Shown: positions 44,274 to 54,434 of the stretch, piece after piece
How the letters are laid out: each line of letters begins with the position of its first letter
Numbering within the stretch: the stretch's first letter is position 1
Assembly (NCBI GenBank): GCA_030683815.1
Contig: JAUXPJ010000023.1
Coordinates: 1-64,000 of the forward strand
From: Flavobacteriaceae bacterium
Lineage (GTDB): Bacteria > Bacteroidota > Bacteroidia > Flavobacteriales > Flavobacteriaceae
DNA length: 64,000 nucleotides
Direction: 5' to 3'
The notes under the pieces: generated by a model
Database searches by the model: none
What the model was told of the DNA's origin: nothing
Seen by the model: the letters and a program-made list of their open reading frames with translations, nothing else
Program-made: the position numbers and the translations under genes

Positions 44274-44297
44274 AATATTCATAGATAAATGAATATT
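44274..44297 (+). promoter_or_regulatory. Inverted repeat upstream of pfkA
   Basis: AATATTCAT (44274-44282) and ATGAATATT (44289-44297) form a perfect 9-6-9 dyad 30 bases before the pfkA start. It could be an operator for the glycolytic genes or a chance AT-rich dyad. No regulator gene is adjacent. Confidence 0.35.
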
Positions 44298-44326
44298 CTT
44301 CCTATTTTTACATAAAATTTATGTTT

Positions 44327-45313
44327 ATGGGCAAAAAACTTAAAAGAATTGGATTATTGACATCGGGTGGTGATGCTCCGGGAATGAATGCTGCCATCAG
44401 AGCAGTTGTTCGTACTTGTACCCATTATAATGTAGAATGTGTAGGAATTTACCGAGGATATCAAGGTTTAATTGAGGGTGATTATATGCTGATGAATGCC
44501 CGAAGTGTAAATAATATTATCAACAAAGGCGGTACCATTCTTAAATCTGCCCGCTCTGATGAATTTAGAACAAAATCAGGTAGGAAAAAAGCTTATGAGA
44601 GCTTAAAAGAAGCTAATATTGACGGACTAATTATGATAGGTGGAGATGGTACTTTTACAGGAGCTATTAAGTTTAATAATGAGTTTAATTTTCCGGTTAT
44701 AGGGATTCCCGGAACAATTGATAATGATATTTTTGGAACCAATTTTACCATTGGATATGATACCGCACTTAACACCGTTGTTGAAGCCATCGATAAAATC
44801 AGAGACACAGCCAGTTCACACAATCGATTATTTTTTGTTGAAGTGATGGGCCGTGATGCCGGATTTATTGCTTTAAATGCAGGAGTTGGCGCAGGCGCTG
44901 AAGAAATTTTAATCCCGGAAGAAAACCTAGGGTTAGAGCGATTGTTAGAATCATTGAAAAAAAGTAAACGATCAGGAAAATCATCCAGTATTGTAGTGGT
45001 TGCCGAAGGCGACAAAACGGGTAAAAATGTTTTTGAGTTAGCCGATTATGTAACTGCAAATCTACCTGAATACGAAGCCAGAGTTTCTGTTTTAGGTCAT
45101 ATACAACGCGGTGGTTCACCAAGTTGTTTCGACAGAGTACTGGCGAGTAGATTGGGAGTTAAAGCTGTTGAATTAATTTTAGACGGAAAAACTAATTTAA
45201 TGGTTGGTACTATCAATAATGAAATTGAAACTACTGATTTAGAGAAAGCTGTAAAAGGACACCATTCCATCAACAAAGAATTATTAAGAGTATCAGATAT
45301 TATGTCAACATAA
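44327..45313 (+). CDS. pfkA: ATP-dependent 6-phosphofructokinase
   Basis: Phosphorylates fructose 6-phosphate to fructose 1,6-bisphosphate in glycolysis. Start set at ATG 44327 (MGKKLKRIG), which gives the normal distance to the first motif; an ATG lies two codons upstream. Motifs of group A ATP-PFK: TSGGDAPGMNAAIRA (about 11-25), GGDGTFTGA (about 104-112), PGTIDNDIFGTNFTIGYDTA (catalytic Asp pair), EVMGRDAGFIAL (about 168-179) and LGHIQRGGSPS. The glycine GGDG after the ATP site indicates ATP rather than pyrophosphate as donor. It lies 25 bp before gapA and is likely co-transcribed. Confidence 0.96.
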   Translation: MGKKLKRIGLLTSGGDAPGMNAAIRAVVRTCTHYNVECVGIYRGYQGLIEGDYMLMNARSVNNIINKGGTILKSARSDEFRTKSGRKKAYESLKEANIDGLIMIGGDGTFTGAIKFNNEFNFPVIGIPGTIDNDIFGTNFTIGYDTALNTVVEAIDKIRDTASSHNRLFFVEVMGRDAGFIALNAGVGAGAEEILIPEENLGLERLLESLKKSKRSGKSSSIVVVAEGDKTGKNVFELADYVTANLPEYEARVSVLGHIQRGGSPSCFDRVLASRLGVKAVELILDGKTNLMVGTINNEIETTDLEKAVKGHHSINKELLRVSDIMST

Positions 45314-45323
45314 ATAACAATAA

Positions 45324-46334
<1,011 letters not shown>

Positions 46335-46379
46335 AAAATAGTTTAAGGTTTAAAGTTTAAATGTTAAAAGTTTAAAATA

Positions 46380-46550
46380 TTTAGCATAAAGCATATAGCT
46401 TACAGCATATAGCTTATTCGAATTAGGGTTTAGCTTTACTAAAGTTGAGCCCTTTTTTACTTTTTAACATTATTACTTTATAATATTCAAACATATCTTT
46501 TATACCTTTACAACTTTACAACATTATAACTTTAGAACTTTAGAACAAAA
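46380..46550. repeat. Short tandem repeats between gapA and mgsA
   Basis: Low-complexity direct repeats: AGCATATAGCTTA-like units at about 46389-46417, and ACTTTAGAACTTTAGAAC with ACTTTACAAC units at about 46509-46544. Such units are common in flavobacterial intergenic DNA. No ORF. The gapA terminator lies between the two groups. Confidence 0.6.
46425..46458 (+). terminator. gapA terminator
   Basis: A 13 bp stem (46425-46437 with 46441-46453, including three G-T pairs), loop ACT and a T-run through 46458. Confidence 0.75.
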
Positions 46551-46553
46551 AAT

Positions 46554-46925
46554 ATGGAAATAGCAATCATAGCACACGATGGCAAAAAAGCCGAAATGGT
46601 TCAGTTTTTAATGGAGCACAAATCAATTTTACTTCATAAAAATATAACATTGGTTTCAACAGGAACTACAGGAACAAAAGCAGAAAAATCTGGATTTGAG
46701 GTATTAAAACTGATGTCAGGTCCTTTAGGAGGTGATGCTCAAATTGCTGCGCGAGTTGCAGAAGGTAAGACAGATATGGTTTTCTTTTTTAGAGATCCAT
46801 TAGGTATTCATCCGCATGAACCAGATATTTTTATGTTGATGCGCCTATGTGATGTTCACGATGTTCCGCTGGCAACAAATCCTGCAACAGCTGAGTTGCT
46901 GTTAAAAGCAATTTCTTTCAGTTGA
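46554..46925 (+). CDS. mgsA: Methylglyoxal synthase
   Basis: Converts dihydroxyacetone phosphate to methylglyoxal and phosphate, a bypass of lower glycolysis that relieves sugar-phosphate stress. At 123 residues it is slightly short. It has the phosphate-binding STGTTGTKAEK (about 35-45), the catalytic Asp61 in SGPLGGDAQIAARVAEG, FFRDPLGIHPHEPD (about 78-91, with the conserved His88) and CDVHDVPLATNPATAE near the end. His8 in IAHDGKK is also conserved. Its position directly after pfkA and gapA fits a role as overflow valve. It is separated from them by the gapA terminator, so it is transcribed separately. It ends in TGA. Confidence 0.95.
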   Translation: MEIAIIAHDGKKAEMVQFLMEHKSILLHKNITLVSTGTTGTKAEKSGFEVLKLMSGPLGGDAQIAARVAEGKTDMVFFFRDPLGIHPHEPDIFMLMRLCDVHDVPLATNPATAELLLKAISFS

Positions 46926-46941
46926 TTTTAGAAATTATCAA

Positions 46942-47700
46942 ATGGATAATATCAAAAAAGTTAAATTAATTATATTTATATTCCTTTTTTCCTTTTTAAA
47001 AATAAATGCTCAAAAGATAGAATCGGATTCTATTAAGATTGATAAAAAGCCTTCATTTAATTATCAATCGTTAATTGTGCCGACAATTCTTATAAGTTAT
47101 GGAATTGTAGGTCTTGAAAATGATGGATTAAAATCGATAAATGAAGATATTCACAGTCATATAATTAATCAAAACTATCATAATTCAAGAGTAGATAATT
47201 TTACTCAATATGCTCCGGCTTTGTCAGTGTACGGATTGAATGCATTAGGAATCAAAGGGAAAAATAATTTTAAAGACAGAACAATTATATTGGCAACAGC
47301 ATCTTTAATCGTGACCACCACAACACTTGGTTTAAAATCAATGATAACAGTTAATAGGCCAGATAATAGTTCAGATGATTCTTTTCCTTCTGGTCATGTT
47401 GCCAAATCTTTTATGGGAGCAGAATTTTTATATCAGGAATATAGAGAAGTTTCACCTTGGTACGGAATTACAGGATATATAGTTGCTGCGGGAACAGGAG
47501 CTTTGAGAATTTACAATGACAAACATTGGTTAACAGATGTAGTTGCCGGAGCAGGAATCGGAATTTTAAGTACAAAAGTGGCTTATTTAATAAAGCCTTT
47601 TTTGGATAAAAAAATATTGAAAAGCAAAACTATTTCTTCAACAATATTACCAACTTATGATGGTGAAAATTTAGTAGTAGGGATATTTGTTTCCTTTTAA
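46942..47700 (+). CDS. PAP2-family phosphatase
   Basis: A 252-residue exported or membrane-linked phosphatase of the PAP2 (phosphatidic acid phosphatase type 2) group. N-terminal signal sequence (to about 24, INAQ). The three-part signature is present: KSMITVNRPD (about 133-142), SFPSGHVAKS (about 147-156) and LRIYNDKHWLTDVVAG (about 191-206, giving R-x5-H-x3-D). Typical substrates are undecaprenyl pyrophosphate, lipid A phosphates or phosphatidic acid. It follows mgsA by 16 bp and may be co-transcribed. Confidence 0.88.
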   Translation: MDNIKKVKLIIFIFLFSFLKINAQKIESDSIKIDKKPSFNYQSLIVPTILISYGIVGLENDGLKSINEDIHSHIINQNYHNSRVDNFTQYAPALSVYGLNALGIKGKNNFKDRTIILATASLIVTTTTLGLKSMITVNRPDNSSDDSFPSGHVAKSFMGAEFLYQEYREVSPWYGITGYIVAAGTGALRIYNDKHWLTDVVAGAGIGILSTKVAYLIKPFLDKKILKSKTISSTILPTYDGENLVVGIFVSF

Positions 47701-47720
47701 ATTAATCGTAAATAAAAAAA

Positions 47721-47739
47721 AGCCACGCATTGCGTGGCT
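47721..47739 (-). terminator. Terminator between PAP2 and RRM genes
   Basis: AGCCACGC, a 3-base loop, GCGTGGCT, preceded by AAAAAAA, giving a U-tail for the leftward RRM transcript. It may also stop the rightward one. Confidence 0.8.
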
Positions 47740-47763
47740 AAAATATTTTTGGCTGTAAAAGAA

Positions 47764-48084
47764 TTAATCTCTTCTAGGAGCATTAAACTTGCTACGGTTG
47801 TTGTTACCGTAACCACCTCTGTTATTTCTGTTTCCAGTATCAGCTTTTGGTTCAGCTTTTTTAACAACGATAGTGCTCTTGTCGTATTCGCATCCGTCAA
47901 GTTCTTCGATTGCTTTTAAACCATCCTCTTGGTTTTTCATTTCAACAAATCCAAATCTTTTAGATTCATTTGTAAATTTGTCAATAATAACTTTTGCAGA
48001 AACTACTTCTCCATACTCTTGGAATAATTCTTGCAAGTCCTCGCTAGTGATTGCCGGACTTAATTTTGCTACGAAAATGTTCAT
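47764..48084 (-). CDS. RNA-recognition-motif (RRM) protein
   Basis: A small single-RRM RNA-binding protein of 106 residues of the type found in cyanobacteria and Bacteroidota. Start set at ATG 48084 (MNIFVAKLSP), since the fold begins there; the 23 residues further upstream lack similarity. RNP2 is IFVAKL (3-8) and RNP1 is KRFGFVEM (about 42-49), both with the aromatic residues that stack on RNA. The C-terminus is Arg/Gly/Asn-rich (NRNNRGGYGNNNRSKF), like an RGG tail. Likely a post-transcriptional regulator or cold-related RNA chaperone. It is monocistronic with a strong terminator. Confidence 0.93.
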   Translation of the reverse strand: MNIFVAKLSPAITSEDLQELFQEYGEVVSAKVIIDKFTNESKRFGFVEMKNQEDGLKAIEELDGCEYDKSTIVVKKAEPKADTGNRNNRGGYGNNNRSKFNAPRRD

Positions 48085-48266
48085 GTGATAAATAAAATGT
48101 TTATATAAATTAAGTTTTAAGATATTGAAGAAAGCAATTCTAAAGAAGTACAATGCTAAAATAATCTATTTCGGGCACAAAGGTAATGATTAAAACCACA
48201 TTTGGTTGCAAATACCTAAAAATCTTTTGTTTATTTGATTTTTAAAAATGAAAACGAATGAGAAAT

Positions 48267-48878
48267 CTATATTTTCTGTAAGAGTAAAGTTAATAATCTT
48301 GGCAGATTTGCTGTTTCATCATCAAACCATTCATCGATTTTAATTAATTTAAAACCTGTTTTTTCAGCTTCTGATAAATAGTCCGATAAATGATGCAAAT
48401 AACTTTCAACCAAAGTGTCTTCAAATTTTGCCTGACTTCCAACAAATCTTTTCATCGGATGAATTTCACTGATAAAAAAATACCCCTTATTTCTTAAAAC
48501 TCGATTAGCTTCATAAAAAACTGTTGACAAATCTTTTAAATGTTCTAAAACTAAATTACAACTAATCAAATCGGTGAACTTACTTTCAATGTTCCATGGT
48601 ATAGAAATATCAGCTTCCATAAATTTCACATGATTTTGTGAGATCTTTTTTTTGGCAATAGCTAACATTTCTGATGAAAAATCAATGGCAACAATATTTT
48701 TTGCTTTATGTGCTAGCCATTGCGTATTTTTTCCGGTTCCACAACCAATTTCCACAACAGATTCAAATGGTAAGTTTTTTAGAACAGCTTGAGTAGCCAA
48801 TAAATCTAGATCTCTGGTTTTATTCTCATTTTGGTCATAAATTATTGACCAAGATTTATAGGCTTTTTTTACACTCAT
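48267..48878 (-). CDS. Class I SAM-dependent methyltransferase
   Basis: A 203-residue Rossmann-type methyltransferase (methyltransferase 11/25-like). Motif I is VVEIGCGTGKNTQWLA (about 34-49), then IVAIDFSSEMLAIAKKKI (about 56-73, acidic residue binding the ribose of SAM), DLISCNLVLEHLKD and ANRVLRNKGYFFISEIHPMK. The substrate is unknown, though the EIHPM block is typical of small-molecule methyltransferases. Start at ATG 48878 avoids a 14 bp overlap with ridA that the upstream ATG (48896) would create. The gene follows ridA by 4 bp in the lptD-ridA direction of transcription. Confidence 0.85.
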   Translation of the reverse strand: MSVKKAYKSWSIIYDQNENKTRDLDLLATQAVLKNLPFESVVEIGCGTGKNTQWLAHKAKNIVAIDFSSEMLAIAKKKISQNHVKFMEADISIPWNIESKFTDLISCNLVLEHLKDLSTVFYEANRVLRNKGYFFISEIHPMKRFVGSQAKFEDTLVESYLHHLSDYLSEAEKTGFKLIKIDEWFDDETANLPRLLTLLLQKI

Positions 48879-48882
48879 GATT

Positions 48883-49263
48883 TTATTTGATGGCAATCAT
48901 CGAAATTTCTATATTCACATTTTTGGGTAAACCGGAAACCTGAACAGTTTCTCTGGCCGGAGCAGTTTCACTCTTAAAATAAGCACCATAAATTTCATTG
49001 ATAGCCGCAAAATTATTCATATCAGAAATAAAAATTGATGTTTTTACCACATTTTCAAAGTTCATTTCAGCAGCCTCTAAAATAGCTTTTAAATTTTCCA
49101 TAACTTGTTTGGTTTCAACTTGGATAGAATCCATCACCAATTCACCGGTTTGTGGATTTAACGGAATCTGACCTGAAATATAGACAGTGTTTCCAAATAA
49201 TATCGCTTGATTGTACGGTCCGATAGGAGCCGGAGCATTTGGTGTGTTTATAATTTTTTTCAT
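48883..49263 (-). CDS. ridA: RidA family enamine/imine deaminase
   Basis: Hydrolyses reactive enamine/imine intermediates such as 2-aminoacrylate. At 126 residues it matches the usual trimer subunit. Family marks: NTPNAPAPIGPYNQAI (about 6-21), VYISGQIPLNPQTGEL (about 27-42), VVKTSIFISDMNNFAAINEIY (about 73-93) and PARETVQVSGLP with the substrate-binding Arg at about 106. Near-certain family assignment. It is 24 bp downstream of lptD and 4 bp upstream of the methyltransferase gene, so the three may form one leftward operon. Confidence 0.95.
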   Translation of the reverse strand: MKKIINTPNAPAPIGPYNQAILFGNTVYISGQIPLNPQTGELVMDSIQVETKQVMENLKAILEAAEMNFENVVKTSIFISDMNNFAAINEIYGAYFKSETAPARETVQVSGLPKNVNIEISMIAIK

Positions 49264-49287
49264 TTTTTTAATAATTAGTTTATTGTT

Positions 49288-51951
49288 TTAAAATAATCTT
49301 CTGTCGGGAACTTGGCGTTTATCGTATTTTAAATCACTTAAAATAGATGATTTTACACCAATATAGAAATAATAGGTTTGGCGAATACCGAAAGGAATCC
49401 AGTTGAAACTCATTCTCCAACTGTCTAAATCGCGTTGAAAGCGAAGTTGCGTATAGGTAAATCCGTGACTTTTAAAATCATATCCGGATGAAACGCCAAC
49501 ACTCCATTTAGGCGTTAATTCTGCATCACCACTAAACATGAGTGAATTGGAAGAAATTTCACTTTCGCCTTTAAAATTGGAATAACCCATTGTATAAGCC
49601 AAAGTCAATTTCCACGGGATTATAGCATTATACAGTTCTGCTTTTTTAGGTTCTTTTGATTCATCTTCTTCAGGAGAATTGGAAACTCTCATATTTTCTC
49701 CAAAAAGCTCATCGGATGGTGGTTGATGAGGTTCATTGATATTATCGGTGGCGGTTTTTTTATCTTTTTTGAAACTTTCACTTGAAAATGAATAATTCAT
49801 AGACATATTAGCATTGGTTAATCTGAACAGACCTCCACCATCTTTTATATTAAAAGTGTTGATTCTTTGCTTGTTTTCATCCAACGCATAAGGATCTAAA
49901 GTCCCGCCAAAATTAAGTGATAATTTATTATCAAAAAAAGAAGTTCCGCCAGAAAAGTTAAGTGAACTCCAACGCAAAGAATCAGCTTCTAAATTATAAT
50001 TAGTAGAGAAGTTTAAACTATTGAGCAACATAATTTTTTTAAATTCTGTTTTGGCAGAATCTTTTTCTTTTACTTTGGCTTCAAAAGTATTACTCAAATT
50101 AAATCCTAAGCTATTGGAGATTCCACGACCCGGAACACCATAAATTCCGCCTTCAAATTTGGTGTATTCAATAATATCACTCGGGTCTGCAGTTTGTTGA
50201 ACTTTCTCGTAATATTGATTAAAATCGGGTCGATATCCATAAGAAACGGAAGGATTCATGGTATGTCGAATAGCTTGCATTCTGCCTTTCTTAAAATTGA
50301 ACATACCGTAAATAGTGGTTGACATTGATATTCCTGCGCTATATTCTCTAAAAACGGCAAATCCATTTACGGTATCAATGGCAATTTTTTGGGCAATTGG
50401 TTCATAATTTTTTCTAATGCTTTCAAGATACCAGACTTCGCGATAATTAACTCCGGGAGATAAAGTAAAAAAATTGAGTAATCGCATATTGGTGCTTAAA
50501 CTTAGATCGTGTTGTACACCAGATTGTGCTCCTTCAAACATTCCTTTTTTCAGAAATAAATCATCAGTTGTATTGATGCGATTATCAGCTTTAAAATTAT
50601 AGGTCAATCCAATTTTTCTGAATGCATTGTCTTGAGCGCCTTCACTTGCAAAAGGATACAATCGATCCATTCCTATTTGCAAAGAAGGAAGCGTCATTGT
50701 TATACTTTCTGTATTGGTATTTTGCGAATGGGTTACACCAACAGTCATATTAAAAGGTGTTCCTACAAAATTCTTGAAATAGGAAACTGAAGAACTCAAA
50801 GTGTTGTTTAAGAATGCATTAGAGTTATATTCGTTTAAAGATTCACGATAATATTTACTACTTCCCATATTTACAGAAGCTGAAAAACGAGAATTTGGAC
50901 TGGCTTTTGAGTCTTGACTATGACTCCATCGAATATTGAAATTAGTAGATTTTCCATAATTAGGAAAACCACGCAATTCATTGATTAAATTTTCATAGCG
51001 AAAATTAAAATTTCCGCTAAATCGATATTTAAATAAATAACTGGATTCTGCTCTTAATCCCCAGCTGCCATTAGAATAAATATCACCTAAAACAGTTAAA
51101 TCAGCATTATCACTTACTGCAAAATAATAACCTCCGTTTTGTAAAAAATATCCTTGTTGGTTGTTTTGACCCCAAGAAGGAATTAAAAAACCTGAAGTTC
51201 TTTCTTTCTCCAACGGAAAATAGGCGAAGGGCAAAATAGCCGGAGTAGGGACATCTGCAATATACAATTGTGTTGGGCCCGCTACAATTTTTTTATTGGG
51301 AACCAATTTAGCTTTGTCTATTTGTAAAAAATAATCGGGGTTTTCTTTTTTTGAAGTGGTAATTCTGATTTTTCTGATGTATAAAGTAGAATCATTTTCT
51401 TTTTTTGAAAGCGCGCTAGAAACAAACATTCCATCAGATTGTTCTGATTTTAACCCCCAAACCAAGGCCTTTTCAGTTTTGTAATTCACCATAATAGAAT
51501 CTTGCTTAGATTCTTCTCGACCTTGTTTTACCCAAGGAATTTGATGATAACCAATACTGTCTTTAATTCCTTTTGCCTTTACCGTATTTAATTTATAATC
51601 AATAATAATAATACCTGCTTTTACTTCGATATCTTTAAACTTCACATAAGCATTGTTGTGCAGTGTAATTTGATTATTGACAAAATCTTGGCGAATATAA
51701 TCATCAGCAGTATGGGTAATAATTGCTTCTAAAACTTCTTTTTTTACTGCTTTTGGAGGAATGGAAAGTGAGTCTTTAGATTTATTTTGTGCCACCTTTA
51801 GCATTTCAGACAACGGAATACTATCACTCAATTGTATTGTGGTTTCTGAATTAGAAACTGTTCTTTTCGGAAGTTCTTGAGAATTGGCAAAAAAACTGAT
51901 TCCAAAGAATACGAAAACAAAAGAAAGTATATGATATATATTTGTTTGCAA
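49288..51951 (-). CDS. lptD: LptD-like outer-membrane LPS assembly protein
   Basis: An 887-residue outer-membrane protein of the Bacteroidota LptD/OstA type that inserts LPS in the outer leaflet. A signal peptide ends near residue 25 (FFANSQ). An OstA-like beta-jellyroll (about 80-260) contains repeated strands such as QITLHNNAYVKFKDIEVKAG, and a large C-terminal beta barrel (about 270-880) follows. It is of normal length. It diverges from the amidase gene with about 80 bp between. The companion LptE is not in the window. Confidence 0.88.
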   Translation of the reverse strand: MQTNIYHILSFVFVFFGISFFANSQELPKRTVSNSETTIQLSDSIPLSEMLKVAQNKSKDSLSIPPKAVKKEVLEAIITHTADDYIRQDFVNNQITLHNNAYVKFKDIEVKAGIIIIDYKLNTVKAKGIKDSIGYHQIPWVKQGREESKQDSIMVNYKTEKALVWGLKSEQSDGMFVSSALSKKENDSTLYIRKIRITTSKKENPDYFLQIDKAKLVPNKKIVAGPTQLYIADVPTPAILPFAYFPLEKERTSGFLIPSWGQNNQQGYFLQNGGYYFAVSDNADLTVLGDIYSNGSWGLRAESSYLFKYRFSGNFNFRYENLINELRGFPNYGKSTNFNIRWSHSQDSKASPNSRFSASVNMGSSKYYRESLNEYNSNAFLNNTLSSSVSYFKNFVGTPFNMTVGVTHSQNTNTESITMTLPSLQIGMDRLYPFASEGAQDNAFRKIGLTYNFKADNRINTTDDLFLKKGMFEGAQSGVQHDLSLSTNMRLLNFFTLSPGVNYREVWYLESIRKNYEPIAQKIAIDTVNGFAVFREYSAGISMSTTIYGMFNFKKGRMQAIRHTMNPSVSYGYRPDFNQYYEKVQQTADPSDIIEYTKFEGGIYGVPGRGISNSLGFNLSNTFEAKVKEKDSAKTEFKKIMLLNSLNFSTNYNLEADSLRWSSLNFSGGTSFFDNKLSLNFGGTLDPYALDENKQRINTFNIKDGGGLFRLTNANMSMNYSFSSESFKKDKKTATDNINEPHQPPSDELFGENMRVSNSPEEDESKEPKKAELYNAIIPWKLTLAYTMGYSNFKGESEISSNSLMFSGDAELTPKWSVGVSSGYDFKSHGFTYTQLRFQRDLDSWRMSFNWIPFGIRQTYYFYIGVKSSILSDLKYDKRQVPDRRLF

Positions 51952-52034
51952 TGCTATAAATGCTATTTTTGTTAATTAATGGTACTGATTTTTATCTTTA
52001 CTATTAACGATGCCAAAAATAATTAAAAATATCG

Positions 52035-53213
52035 ATGAACTTGCTAAATAACTCTAAAATTAACAATTCTTATAAAGGAGTTTTTCTACTTATTTTTCTG
52101 CTATTTACCCTAATTTTTGATGGTTTCTCACAATTAAAACCTTTTACTGTGGTGTTAGATGCCGGACATGGAGGTAAAGACCCCGGAAAAGTAAGCAATC
52201 ATAAATATTATGAAAAAGAGATAGCTTTGAATATTGTTTTAGAAGTTGGGAAATTGTTGGAACAAGAGAAAAATATCAAAGTTATATACACCAGAAAAAC
52301 GGATATATTTCTAGAGTTACGAGAAAGAGCACGAATTGCCAATAAAGCAGATGCCGATTTATTTGTTTCGATACATTGTAATGCACATCATTCTCAGGCA
52401 GAAGGTGCTGAAACATGGATTTTAGGACTGCATGCCAACAAAGCTAATTTTGAAATTGCCAAAGCAGAAAACTCAGTTATTTTATTAGAAGATAATTATG
52501 AAATGAACTATAAGGGTTTTGATCCAAATTCTCCAGAGTCGTTTATCGGATTAACTTTAATGCAGGAAGAATATTTAGATCAAAGTATTGCGCTGGCTAG
52601 TTTTATTCAAGATAATTTTACCAATGAACTAAAACGCACCAATCGAGGTGTTAAACAAGCAGGATTTTGGGTATTGCACAATACCTATATGCCAAGTGTG
52701 TTAATAGAAACCGGTTTTATAACCAATAATAATGAAGGAGCTTTTTTAAATTCAGCAGATGGACAAATAAAATTTTCTCAATCTATTGCATCCTCTATAT
52801 TAAAATATCATAAAAATCAATCTATAAATTCTACAAATAACAACGGTAAAGCAATTTTAACTTCCAAAGAATCGGCAATTAAAACTGATAATAAAAGCAG
52901 TTCAAAATCTGTTATCGATGAAACTCCAGTCAACTCAGAACCAGTTAAAAATGAAGTTATAATTAAAGATGAAATAGTTTATAAAGTACAAATTGCTGCG
53001 AGTTCTAAAAAAATTGCAACGGAGTCTTATAACTTTAATGGACTGGAAAACGTCACAACAATGTTAGAAGGAAATCTTTATAAATATTATGCGGGAATTT
53101 CTTCTGATGAATCCGAAGTCAAAAAATATTTACAAATTGCGAGAGCAAAAGGATATAATCAAGCGTTTATTGTAGCGTTTAAAAATGGGATTAAAATTAC
53201 ATATAATCCTTGA
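52035..53213 (+). CDS. N-acetylmuramoyl-L-alanine amidase
   Basis: Cuts the amide bond between MurNAc and the peptide stem of peptidoglycan; used in cell separation and recycling. Signal/anchor at residues about 16-33. The zinc-binding Amidase_3 domain covers about 37-260: VVLDAGHGGKDPGK (His ligand), KEIALNIVLEVGK (Glu ligand), FVSIHCNAHH (His ligand) and VLIETGFITNNNEG (catalytic Glu). After a Ser/Asn-rich linker (about 262-310) comes a SPOR-like C-terminal domain (YKVQIAASSKK, to residue 392) that may bind denuded glycan at the septum. It diverges from lptD and is followed by 237 bp before the MCE gene. Confidence 0.93.
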   Translation: MNLLNNSKINNSYKGVFLLIFLLFTLIFDGFSQLKPFTVVLDAGHGGKDPGKVSNHKYYEKEIALNIVLEVGKLLEQEKNIKVIYTRKTDIFLELRERARIANKADADLFVSIHCNAHHSQAEGAETWILGLHANKANFEIAKAENSVILLEDNYEMNYKGFDPNSPESFIGLTLMQEEYLDQSIALASFIQDNFTNELKRTNRGVKQAGFWVLHNTYMPSVLIETGFITNNNEGAFLNSADGQIKFSQSIASSILKYHKNQSINSTNNNGKAILTSKESAIKTDNKSSSKSVIDETPVNSEPVKNEVIIKDEIVYKVQIAASSKKIATESYNFNGLENVTTMLEGNLYKYYAGISSDESEVKKYLQIARAKGYNQAFIVAFKNGIKITYNP

Positions 53214-53284
53214 TAAATAGTCGAATTTTAAGTAGTACTCCCAAAATAATTTGTAATATTGTTTAACAAAATTGAGTTTGAATT

Positions 53285-53377
53285 ATATGAAATAACCATG
53301 TTTACAAAACACAATTGCAAAGCAATCACTGAACACCAAAACAAATAAAATATTTACATATGAAATAAACATGTTTG
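53285..53377 (+). repeat. Pair of direct repeats upstream of MCE gene
   Basis: ATATGAAATAACCATGTTTA (53285-53304) recurs as ATATGAAATAAACATGTTTG (53358-53377), 73 bases apart, 18 of 20 identical. Each contains an ACAT/ATGT-type dyad. They lie upstream of the mlaD-like gene and could be regulator sites; this is inference. Confidence 0.4.
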
Positions 53378-53450
53378 TATTTATTGCACAGAAATTATTA
53401 TCAAACAGAAATATTCCATATATCAAAAATAAAATTATAAAAATCTACTT

Positions 53451-54422
53451 ATGAAAATTTCAAACGAGTTTAAAACGGGATTTATTGCCTTACTTGTAAT
53501 TGCTTTATTTATATGGGGGTTTAACTATCTAAAAGGTAAGAATTTATTCGAGCCGCCTTCGCGTACTTTTTATACTGAATATAACAATGTACAAGGTTTG
53601 AGCAAAACCAGTGAAGTTACTATCAACGGATTGGTAGTTGGACAAGTAACTAAGATTTCTTTTAGTACCAATCCGCTTAAAAAAGGAAAATTGTTGGTGG
53701 AGTTTAATGTGGCCGGAGATTTCGAGTTTTCTAAAAAAAGTATCGCCAAAATTTATAGCGCCAGTTTAATGGGAGGAAAATCATTGGCCATTATCCCTGA
53801 TTTTAATGGCGATTTAGCTGTTTCCGGTGATTATCTTTCTGGTGAAATTGAATCGGATATTTTATCTTCTTTTTCTGATAAAATAAATCCACTGCAATCT
53901 AAAGTTGAAAATGTAATTGTCAGCGCCGATTCTTTGTTGGTTGGATTGAATGAAATTATCGATAAACGCGCCAGAAGAGAAATCAGAATGAGTATTACAG
54001 AGATCAATACCACTATTGATAATTTTAAGAACATGTCGATTATCTTAAATGAAATCATCGAAAACAACCGTCAGAAATTGAGCAAAACAATGACCAATGT
54101 TGAAAAAGCATCCGCCAATTTTGCCAAAGTTTCCGATTCTTTAAATACCTTGGAACTGAACAAAACCATGAAGAAATTACAACTTACCGTTGATAATTTT
54201 AACAATGTAATTCATAAATTGGAAAATGGTGATGGCTCTGTGGCCAAGTTGTTAAACGATAAAGAATTGTACGAAAATCTTAAAAATACTTCCAAAGAAA
54301 TGGAAGAATTGTTGAAAGATGTGAAAGAAAATCCGAAACGCTATGTTCATTTTTCCATCTTCGGGAAAAAAGAAAAAGAAAATACTTCAACTGAAAATAA
54401 TACAAAACAAAATCAACCTTAA
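53451..54422 (+). CDS. mlaD: MCE/MlaD-family lipid transport protein
   Basis: A 323-residue periplasmic protein anchored by one N-terminal membrane segment (about 10-27). The MCE domain follows at about 37-115 with the family block GLSKTSEVTINGLVVGQVTKIS. Hexameric MCE rings carry phospholipids between inner and outer membranes. A helical coiled-coil region (about 165-295) and a charged Lys/Asn tail follow. In Bacteroidota such a gene often sits alone, with the Mla ABC genes elsewhere, as here. It is followed by 12 bp and the Fe-S oxidoreductase genes, an arrangement typical of this phylum. Confidence 0.88.
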   Translation: MKISNEFKTGFIALLVIALFIWGFNYLKGKNLFEPPSRTFYTEYNNVQGLSKTSEVTINGLVVGQVTKISFSTNPLKKGKLLVEFNVAGDFEFSKKSIAKIYSASLMGGKSLAIIPDFNGDLAVSGDYLSGEIESDILSSFSDKINPLQSKVENVIVSADSLLVGLNEIIDKRARREIRMSITEINTTIDNFKNMSIILNEIIENNRQKLSKTMTNVEKASANFAKVSDSLNTLELNKTMKKLQLTVDNFNNVIHKLENGDGSVAKLLNDKELYENLKNTSKEMEELLKDVKENPKRYVHFSIFGKKEKENTSTENNTKQNQP

Positions 54423-54434
54423 TTAATCAATCAA

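Noticed and set aside
44593-45122. Minus-strand ORFs of 140 and 85 codons inside pfkA
   Set aside because: They are antisense to a near-certain pfkA with all catalytic motifs, and no similarity is recognised.
46380-46550. Tandem short repeats that might be a CRISPR array
   Set aside because: Units are 7-15 bases, directly abutting, with no spacers of regular length and no cas genes in the window.
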